64,000 nt of DNA from Asterias rubens (lineage: Eukaryota; Echinodermata; Asteroidea; Forcipulatida; Asteriidae), in the NCBI RefSeq assembly GCF_902459465.1, contig NC_047082.1:3286001-3350000 (forward strand), in the 5' to 3' direction. Positions within the stretch are counted from its first letter, which is position 1. Every line of letters begins with the position of its first letter. Positions 54,620 to 64,000 of the stretch are shown here, piece by piece. The translations under genes and the position numbers were made by a program. A model generated the notes under the pieces. It saw only the letters and a list, made by a program, of their open reading frames with translations. It ran no database searches and was not told where the DNA came from.

Positions 54620-57600
54620 ATTTGTTCTTATTCTTTAGACCATTTTTTTGACAACATACTCGAGTATGAGTCTTGATGACAGTAGACTAGTATCCTTCAA
54701 AACATAAATTGGTTTCATGGCATAGTAAGTTGCATTTCATTTTTAGGGAACTAAACAATTATTGACTTTGCTGATGATATTGATTGCTTAATCAGTGTTA
54801 AAACAAAGCTAACAAGTGGTGCACACACAAAGAATGCATACATACTCACCTCTGCTTAGGCAGCCTAACCAATTACATTTAGTGCCTTAGTATACATTAA
54901 CGTCTCCGCAGGAACTCGGCACTTTAACTCCATGAGAAGGCCATTGATTGTTCTCATTGATTATAACATTATCTTTCAAATCACAAGAAAATACAATTAA
55001 GACATGAGCGAGGCATCTCACTGTGCCGAGGATGGTTTGATGACTTGCTTTGGGAGATGTGAAAGGTCTTGGTCCAATTTAATAGAGCTGTTAGCAGATG
55101 ATAATGCAGACAGGATAAAGACTCGGTGTAGCTGTGGTGGTTATCTGCAGATTTTCATCTCATATTTCTTCTGAATTTTTTTTTAATTATATAAATATAA
55201 TATAACTTTCCATCACAAAGGAGTACATTTGATCTAAATTGAGATATATTGGATCTGTTTCAAATTTTCAAAATTTCCCAAATGTTATCATCAGTTTCTT
55301 TTGTAGTATCGATTGATATTTTTAAAAGATAGAAAAGAAAAATTGAAAAGCTGATGCAAACTCAGATCCTTAAAGCAGCAATGACCTCACGTTTTGACCC
55401 TAATATTGTTTACCCTTGATTGATAAAGAAACCTTGCCCATTGGCAGTGCTACTTTTTTTTTTATCTACCAGTAAAATGCACTGGTAGTTTTTAATCTGA
55501 ACTCCTAGTCCTACTCTGTGTTCAGCTGGTTTTGTTACCACTGATGTCATCTCTGTTCAGTGCCCACATTTTTCATTTTAAAAGTTGCTCTTACATAACA
55601 TACCAAACAGGTTATCCAAAAAATGTTTGCATTCAAAGATAATTCTGATCAAAACATGGTTTGAGTGGAAGAAAGGGTACCCTTCCAAAACTTTAACTTT
55701 GTAAAAAACCATTGATGCAACCATTTTATGACACGCCTCTTTGTCTTTTGTTTTCTCGTAACATTTAAGCCTAAGCCCTTTGGCCTAGATTAATTTTCAA
55801 AACTTTCATCATACGTTAAGTTAGTTGTTTTTTAAGTACTGATTAAATCAATTTTGGATCCAGGTTTTACCAAATAATGAACCATCCTCACAACATTGAC
55901 TTCTCAACTTTGCTCATTATAACATTGAATAAAAAAGTACATACAGCTGCATTTTTTGTTACATATACAGCTCAATCAATATTGGCACTTTCCAAGCACA
56001 CAAATTTGTACCCACTACAATTTTATGTTTGTTCCAATCAGTAGGTAGTTCATTCCATTATTCACACAGTATCATACTTCAGCCTGTTCTACTTACAGAA
56101 TCTAAAACCCCATTCATATACAAATATGGTGCAAATGTAAACAATACCAGCAGAAACCAGAAGTACAACTGGAACCCTCAGATAATGATCACAAATGCTT
56201 ACAAATATCCTGGATAATACCCATCTGAGAACTAGGTTAAAGGGAATTCAATTCTGAAGAACAAGGGCCAAGGGACTATAAAATTTTATTGTGCCATGGA
56301 TGGGGGAAAATTAGCCAGATATGCCCAGCTTGGGGCCAATGACAGAGAGTGTTGTTTCCATAAAAAATGCACTTATTTGTTGACTGCGGCAATAAATCTA
56401 TGGACATTTGCCTTGTTCTGTTTTGTTGTGTGTTGGAGGTCGGCTTGGCAAGGATTGAAGATTGCTTGTGCTCTCCCACCTGTTTCTAGTGGTTCCAAGA
56501 TTCAACCACAATGTGGAAGCTTGAGAAAGATGCAGAGTGAAAATAAGTCTTGGTTTTAAACTTTTTTGAAACATGTAGTTATAACTGCGCTAGTATTTAT
56601 TGGGAATTCCTGCTCATGTTTATTAAAGGATTTCAAAAGTAGGATTTAATGTAGGTAGTAAGTTAGAAGGTAGTACATCTGCCTTTTACAAAACATAATA
56701 GAACATGACAACCATGGTTTTAAATGGTTCTTATTTGGTGCTTTCAATGAACATAACACAGTGAAGAGTTCGAATTTTACAAAGTACAAAAACGATGTCT
56801 TTTATTTATCAATTTGCAACCTGCAACAATGATTTTGTAACAATGATCCTTTTTTCCCCCAAAAGAATTCAGGAAAATTACACAAACCGATGTGTATTTC
56901 AGGGATGTAATCATTTCATTAAAATACCACTGACATGAAAGTTCATCAAATTCAAACTCTATAAAAAGGTGAAGAAAACTTCCTTTTTGACAATAAACTT
57001 TCCTAAAGGTCAAAAACACCACAAGCTGTCAGCTATTAACTAACAGTTTAGTTTTTTTTAAGGTCCAATGCAGATACAAATGCCAACAAAATACTCTTTT
57101 GAATAATAAAAGTTCCTCCAAAGAGATAATTTAGTACTTTTCAATGCCTTGGTTTTAATTTAGTTAAATACTTATGAGTAGGTAATCCATTTGAAACCTC
57201 AGTAAGTGTGAAAACCTGAAAAGGAGTCTTAAAGAAGAGCAGTGTTACTTCCACCTGGAAGGAGAGAAAATTGAGTGCCCAAACCCTAAAAGCTGTCTTT
57301 TGGATGGGATATCAATACCCTGTTCATTATGTACGATAATGGAACATCCACAATATTACTCCATGTTTGGCTGTGTGAGAACACATCGTCATCTCCTTGC
57401 AAAGTCAATCTGTAGCCCTCCCTGGGGCCTCCGTTTGAGATGACATTACCACATTTTAGGAGCAGAACAAGAAAATGAGAAAAAGAGATGGCGGAGAGGA
57501 GACGAGAGCGGGAGAGGAGAGGAAAAAAAATATTGCCGCTAATACCGCATCTGTGCTTCATCCGGTTGTGAGATATTTTCCCCGCTGGCAACTGACAGAG

Positions 57601-59545
57601 TGTGAGTGCTGTGTGACAGTTTAGATCAATATCAACAGAATTTACAGATAGCGTCTTGCTGAGCGCTGACGATCGGGGGCTCCGCACAGCCCGAACAGAG
57701 AAAAAAAAATACTGACAAAATTGAAATTTTTCGGTTGCAATGCTGCTTTTAGCCAAGGCGCTGTTCTTCTGACACCCCTAGGGGACTGTGATTGTGTGTT
57801 CAGGTTTAGACATGGTGAGAACTTAAACTGGAAAAGAGCCTCGGGTGTGATAAAATATGGATGAATCTTGGGTATTGTTGGTTGGGGGTTTTATTCATGA
57901 ATAATGCATGACTCTATGGCTAGTATTATTTTGTCACCCTGCGCAAAAGGGGGTGAGGAAAATGCGGACCCCCCTCCAGGGTCGCGGTGGAGGTTTCCTC
58001 AGCCGGATATTAACAACTGATTCTGTGTGTGTTGGTTTGTGCGCTGGGGTTGGATGATATGCACTGGCACGATCTGAAGGGAAGTATGATTTCTTAGATG
58101 CAGTGTCTGGAGATGTGTTGACACCACTCAGTACACGTTTGTACCGGCATTGGAAAAGTACAGGTCTCACTTGGGACTGGTAGTGTCCAATGGAACTTCT
58201 TTGTTACTAATTGAACACTTAACTCTCATGTATAATTTAACTTTTAAGTAGGGAATATTTAAATTGTTGCATCTCAGTTCCTATTGAAGGTATGGCTACA
58301 TGATAAAGCCATAAGAAGGTAAAACAAATCTTCCCTTATGTTTGTAAAGCTGTATGATAAATGGAAAGGGATGTAACTGTGGTTTTGTTCCAGGTTGTTA
58401 GCATTTAAAACAAATAAATGAAAATTAGGTCGGTGCACCTCAGAACATGTTCACAAGCAAACCTGAGCTTTATAGCACTTTCCTTTGCCTTGGAAACAAG
58501 GATTATGGACCGAAATCCAAACACACTGATATGAAAAACAGTTTGTGGTTACTTTTCAGTTAAAAGTACAGTTTTAATTTTTTTGACCAAGGTGGTTTCT
58601 TTTATTTAACCGATTTTTTTCACAAATCAATAAACTATCAATTCCCATAATGTTGGAATATGCAAGGTTCATAAGTAAACTGTTGCCCTCGAAAGTTATG
58701 CAGAAAATTAATTGGCAGTCAGGATATCAGACCAAAATGAGATAAGGGGGCATAAGAGTGGAATGTACTTCGCGGACATTAGTTCAGATGTCTCTAGTGA
58801 TTGTTTAAGATTCCATCAATAACTTACCATTTCCTTTCATCTTTTCTTGGCAAAGCTGAGCTTCTTCTGCACCGGTGTACATGAAAATTACATGTATTTA
58901 AAATTAATAACACCGCTGCTCTGCTAAAAAAATAAAGTCCGTCATCCTGATGGTACATTTGCTCAAGGAGCAGTAATCAGCTATCTCCGAAGAAGATAAA
59001 TAGATCCTGTGCACTTAAATCCCCGGGAGATTCACCGGCTTCTTTCTCCCTGCGGGCAAACTTTGACTCAACTCTCAGTCGGGAAATCCTGAGAGTCTAA
59101 ACACCCTACCGTTTCTATCAGCTCCGTGCCTGTTCGGCTAGAAGAACCCAATCTGGTTACCAGAACTGGATTTACGATAACCCAGTTTTCGGGCTTGATT
59201 TCGGGACATTTAACTGCCTCTCCAGGGTGCTAAACTAAGCAGGGAAGGACCGCTGACTTGCGGGGGTTTGTATGGACAGAGGAGGGGGGAAATTGGCAAG
59301 GATATGAAATGAAATTTGTGGTCCCGGTGGACCGGTAGATGTGGAGGTGCAAACGAGTTTGGCTATAAAGTGCACTCAGAGTTAGTGGTTTCTTTCCGTG
59401 ACTATTCGGGTGAAGGGTGGAAAGTACTTACCTTCATGGGTTGATTGAACAATTGTTTTCACTTGATAGGAAATTGTATCAATTTGTAATCAATGTAATC
59501 AATGGTAACTCAATCATTAATGCGAAATGAGGAAGCGCTATGATC
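54620..59545. other. Gene-free region with candidate conserved blocks
   Basis: Segments 57280-57780, 57930-58160 and 58920-59330 are compositionally balanced and repeat-poor. The first includes an uninterrupted 156-codon minus-strand frame, the longest open frame of the right half, but its translation resembles no protein I know and lacks splice support. The remainder is AT-rich. Confidence 0.35.
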
Positions 59546-59547
59546 TG

Positions 59548-59705
59548 TGTCCAGTTCCATAGAGCTGCTTAAGCAGAAAAATATTGCTTTACAGGTTTCA
59601 GTTAAGCAATACATAACAGGACACCAGCCACAAATAGTATGTGTGACATGGTATTTTGGCTTGAAACCTTATTCTGGTAAGCGTAGTGTTATTTTGCTTA
59701 GCTTC
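59548..59705. mobile_element. MITE family B, diverged copy
   Basis: CCAGTTCCATAGAGCTGCTT and GCTTGAAACCTTATTCTGG with TAAGC words match family B. The right terminus is lost. Confidence 0.5.
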
Positions 59706-59774
59706 TTTTTGTATGGGTCTTACGCTTGTGAGCAAGTGTGTAATCAATGGAGTATATTATTGGATAAATTTGAA

Positions 59775-60889
59775 AGAAAATGGATTTATATAAAACAAAA
59801 AAAAATTTCCAGCATAAGAATAATTTATTTGTTATCAATCAAGAAGCATTCATTTGGTTTCAGTCCAGTCTAATGTCACCAGCGACTTGTCACAGTGTAT
59901 CATCATTCTTAAGACTTTAAGGGTCTTCACATTATAGATGGTGGAAGCAGCTGTTTGCTCATTATGCCCTGCTCCTCTTGTCAAATAAAGTGTGGTATAC
60001 TTTGAGTAACAAGAAACTTTTGTTATAGGCCTACACAACAGGCTTTTTTACAAGCTAGTCTCCTTTTGTCTTTGTAATGTCCATAAAAATCAATAAAAAA
60101 AGAAAATCCATTTTTAAAAACAGATGTTCAATGATTGTACAACTAATTAGTCAGATAATTTAAGATATAAACCTCAGTTTATCTCACAACTGAAGCAGAT
60201 CATAATTTAACTAATAGTGAAGTCATCATTGTCCGTACGCTGCAGTGATTACATATTTCAGAAATCTGTGTGGGGCCTGGGCAACATTCAATCTTTCCCT
60301 GCATGTAATTTCTACCGGTTCGCTGAAGCTTAAGCTTCTCTAAGGCCCCTGATATCTCTGGCATTAAACCACTGATTAGTACCGATTGCCTTAGAGATTA
60401 ATCAAAACTTAATCCACTACATAAACAAGTACCCACTACCCTGTGCAACACCACTAATGACCTTAATCCTGCCCCCATGTCTTGAAAATTGGCTTTTGTG
60501 ATTTCTCACAATTTCCAGAAATGATTGTCTGAGAGGATCAGTGGCTATAATTCGTTTGAATCTTGTTACACTGGGCTTATTGCTTGAGATGGTAGTCTGG
60601 CTTAGAACCATTTTAATTACGTCTGTGCTTTGTTACTTTGTGGTGAGACAGGACAGAATGGAATGAGCAAAGTAGGCTACCCATTCTCAGATGAATACTC
60701 TCTAGTGTACATTAGTACCGTAGACTGAACATTTATTGAACCATCTTATTTCCAAGATTATTTTATCAAAATAAATTTAAAAAGAAACAAAAATTGTTGA
60801 AAAAAAATTCTTGCAGAATTGTCCTTACTTTGGTACAATAGAAGTAAGTAATGGTTATCTGTCGTGGTAATTTTGGTTTTAGCTTTACA
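59775..60889. other. Gene-free stretch
   Basis: No gene recognised. Segment 60230-60440 is more complex than its surroundings and contains CATTAAACCACTGATTAG and GATTAATC words. Confidence 0.35.
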
Positions 60890-61075
60890 CCGATGTGTGT
60901 TAGCACTGTATACTCAGTACTTTCCCGATTGAAAAAAATCACAGGCATGTTACTCAGATGGGATTCAAACCCACAACCCTTGCAATTCTAGAGCAGTGGT
61001 CTTACCAATTAGACCACCCAGGTTGTCCGATGGCTAGAGGAAGTTTGAATCCTATATGTTTTAGCAGCACCAATT
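60890..61075 (-). mobile_element. tRNA-derived SINE S1, minus copy
   Basis: The tail (GTGTGTTAGCACTGTATACT), B box variant (GGGTTTGAATCCC on the minus strand) and head (GGATTCAAACTTCCTCTAGC) line up with the pair at 22378-22714 over their whole length. Confidence 0.7.
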
Positions 61076-62765
61076 TGTTTGTATATGTTGTGTCGTTAAA
61101 TTAACTTTTATCTCCAAACTTACTTAAAACCTCAATTCTGATTGGTCGATCTATAGCAACAACAGGTGTGATATAAACCTATAATTGCACGGCCCAAATC
61201 ACACCCTCCGATAGTGCACTGTTCTAACTCTGAGGTTTGCGCTATTGTTAAGCTATGCGCTAAGATTTCTTGAAGATATCGCTTGAGCTCATGGAATATG
61301 GAAAAATAATATAGCAGGAAAGATTTATCTGGAGGATGGTACAACTTTGTAATCAGCAAGCTTTCATATTGAATCTAATCAATTAAACATGCAAAATACA
61401 AATACTGAACTTATCTTAAAAGTAGATTCCTCTCAAGAAATGCAACACTCAAGATGTACCTGCAAAGTGAACTCTATCTATCCTAATATCTTGAAAAGCC
61501 TTTACTTTAGTCCTTGAAATGTTCCTTTATTATAATAATAACTCTTTCCTCATGATTTTGCTCAAGGCATATTCCACCAAAATTGAGAAAATGTGCGGTC
61601 AAAGATTCTTCCTCACTATCTTCAACAAAATGCTAATTTTTCCGGAGTGCGCTTGTCAGTTCATATTTACCGCTGTGTCTAAATGCAGCTTGCGGACACA
61701 AAAGCAAATGTAATTAGTACTGGATTGCTCCCGGGGTTCTAACAGTTGATGAAATATTCTTGATTTTTTTCGCCCCTATTTATGACTTCACCTGATCGGA
61801 CAGAAAAAACGCATTTTCTGTTTTTTTGTGTGATTAGAAAGGCGAGGGGGAAAAGAGGGGGGGGGGGTGGGGATGTTTGTTGATAGATCCATGAAGCTTC
61901 TTTATTACTCCAAGAGTTGTCTTCTTTGCTTTACCCCTGTGGTGAAATACAGTATCAGCCAATAGATTTTTGTTTTCATCAGTGGAAATATTATTTTGAA
62001 TATTCATGGCTGGACTAGTGCGTAATTGGCAATTTGGATGTTTGGGACCTTGCCAGATGAACTGAGGGGGACACTAGTTTGGCCCGGAGCAGATTCAGTC
62101 GGCGCTTAATGATGTTCCATTACGGAAAATTAAAAAACGGGGGAAGATAATCCCTTCAAAAAGTTGTGCAGTCGTGATGTTATTAGTTTTGGACCCTTGT
62201 GGATCTAATACTCATTGATGAAAAGTGACTTACAATCGGAGTAAAAATGGATTGGGAGAACGGGTGGTGTAAGGTTGCAGTCCCAGAGAGATACATAAGA
62301 TTGAACTCTGTAAGATTTGGTCCGTATCTATATCTAGCCCAGATTACTCTCTGAAAAAAGTCTCATCAGTTATTTTCTCTTGTTGAAGAATTGAGTTCAA
62401 TGCTGCTAAGCAAAAGAAAACAATATAAACTTTCCAAATAAAATTTAGAAAGAGGAAAACAAATTACAGGAATAATTTTAGTCACATTGCTATCAGAAAG
62501 AAAACAATTTTTGACCTTGTGTGAGCAAAATAATTAGCCATCCAGTTTTCCAAATTAATAGGGTAACCATTTAATTTTCTGACAATAAAACAAGCTGGTA
62601 ATAAAATAGGCCCTAATAAAACTTTTTTCATGGACATAGTGTTCATAAAAATTGATGGATTGAAAGAAATGCTTGAAATTAAAAAAGTTAGTGTTTTTTG
62701 AAACCCCATTACAGAATCAACAGACAACAGTTCACTTGTGACTCAAGTTGGAACCAAGCTGTAAA
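61076..62765. other. Gene-free region with candidate conserved blocks
   Basis: Blocks at 61540-61800 and 61990-62340 look compositionally conserved-like. A poly-G run lies at 61857. No gene recognised. Confidence 0.35.
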
Positions 62766-62958
62766 CCTGTCATAGAGCTCTTTCAGTATAAAAGGAGCTA
62801 AGCCACAACAAAATTATGCTTACCAGAATAAGGTTCCAGCCAAAATACAATTTTTTTTTGATATACCATCTCTGACTCAAGTATCTCGCTTAGTTTTGCT
62901 GAGCAAGACATTTTAAACAATATTTTCTGCTTAAGCAGCGCTATGAAATTGGTCCCTG
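62766..62958. mobile_element. MITE family B, full-length diverged copy
   Basis: Left CATAGAGCTCTTTCAG and right TTAAGCAGCGCTATGAAATT with GGTCCC match the family termini. The internal word TGCTTACCAGAATAAGGTTC also recurs at 28060-28100. Confidence 0.6.
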
Positions 62959-63079
62959 GTGTCAGGAAACCAACTTCAGTGTAGTAATTAATTACTTGTT
63001 TTACTCGTTTGTCTGTTTATTTGGTTTAATGCTTAGTGTATAAATATAGCAAATTATTAAAAACAAATTAGTTAATTGA

Positions 63080-63215
63080 TGTGGAACTGTTGGCTTTTCA
63101 AACTGATTCTGCTTTGCAAAACGTATATGTGGTTAGAAAATGGATTCTGCTTAGCAAAACATAATGTGCTTAGCACGCTTGTATTTTTAGAAGTTCTAAG
63201 CAGTTGGGCTGGAGG
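63080..63215. repeat. Family B-like fragment
   Basis: ATTCTGCTTTGCAAAAC and ATTCTGCTTAGCAAAAC repeat 45 bp apart, followed by GTGCTTAGCACGC and a TTCTAAGCAGTTGGGC end. Confidence 0.4.
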
Positions 63216-63360
63216 GGAATTAGAGTAGATGTAAGAGAGTTTCACTTTCTTCACTCTCTTGGATTGGGCTCAGCAAGAGCTATTTCTGGGGTTTTCTTTA
63301 TGGAGTTGAGCAAAGTCTTACCCTGCCTCTCTCTTCTGGCCTCTCATCACCAGGCTCGCT

Positions 63361-63425
63361 GCGGTGGTCTAGTGGTTGAGACATCTTCTTGAGAATGCAG
63401 GGGTTATTGATTCAAATCCCATATG
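63361..63425 (+). repeat. tRNA-like fragment
   Basis: GGTGGTCTAGTGGTTGAGAC (A box-like) and GATTCAAATCCC (B box-like) are spaced as in a tRNA, but the stems do not pair. Probably another SINE head. Confidence 0.45.
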
Positions 63426-64000
63426 GCTTTTGTTTTCCTCCTTCAATGTTGAGTGTTATTCATCAATCATTGGTGTAAATGTAAGGGCGTCAACCAAAAG
63501 GATACACTTGCAATGATTTTTAGGCTGTCATTAAACTTGTATTGGTCTCATTTTGGTTAAGTTCCACATCCTTTTTTTGTATACTTTAACCATGGAGGTA
63601 GAAATAGAACCTTGTTCAACTGGGTTATATTATTATACAAGAATGGACACTGAAACCATTACAGTTTCATTTCTGTTCATAAATCTTGATTGAAAATAGA
63701 AATGTATTAACTATTCTGCATGATTAAAAGAAATGTTATCTTGTGATTTGTGATTTTGCTGAATACATGTTTATCATAGATTAGCCATCTTGTGTTTTTT
63801 GTTTAACTCCATGGAATTGAAATGAGGCCATATCCGAATTGGTGGCCACAGCTACAGCTACGGCTGTTGCTATACAGGTGTTATTAAGGCTAACCAATAC
63901 TTGATGACGTGGAAATCTAGCAGTTGCCAAAGTTGTAGCAGCCATTTTGGACACGGCCTAAGTCTGGGAGTAGAAGTAGTCAGACCCCTTTATTTGATTA

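Overview
The window is AT-rich animal nuclear DNA with split genes, GT-AG introns and very many short transposon relics. The protein sequences and the mix of tRNA-derived SINEs and inverted-repeat MITEs suggest a marine invertebrate deuterostome, most likely an echinoderm such as a sea star. That placement is inference from recalled repeat style, not from a database match.

Three genes can be read with confidence, all on the minus strand and occupying about 5.8-32 kb. In transcription order they are OST4 (38 aa, coding 30144-30028, with likely UTR introns), PEX13 (four coding exons, 27951-23420, 472 aa) and TRAPPC12 (eleven coding exons, 20984-5811, about 832 aa). They serve different compartments: ER N-glycosylation, peroxisomal import and TRAPPIII vesicle tethering. 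Nothing suggests an operon. All three human orthologues lie on chromosome arm 2p, so the cluster may be a remnant of an ancestral linkage group.

0-5.8 kb: an unidentified 3'-terminal coding exon on the minus strand (741-572), the 3' end of a CR1/L2-like non-LTR retrotransposon, a tRNA-Leu-like SINE, a small minisatellite and several MITEs. 5.8-21.3 kb: TRAPPC12, whose introns are full of MITEs. Its intron between exons 4 and 5 holds a 5.6 kb array of 32-33 bp units that reverses orientation near 15.11 kb, giving a giant inverted repeat. 21.3-30.2 kb: spacer with an inverted pair of SINEs, then PEX13 and OST4. 30.2-40 kb: foldback elements, tandem duplications, two orphan first-exon-like segments (35990-35940 minus and 33962-33992 plus) and more SINEs and MITEs.

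40-64 kb: no gene could be read. It is AT-rich DNA with isolated MITEs and SINEs and several blocks of compositionally balanced, repeat-poor sequence that could be conserved non-coding elements of a neighbouring gene. No prokaryotic system, CRISPR array or virus was seen. The most unusual structures are the head-to-head satellite inside TRAPPC12, the set of near-perfect palindromes, and nested MITE insertions that reveal a TTAA target site.
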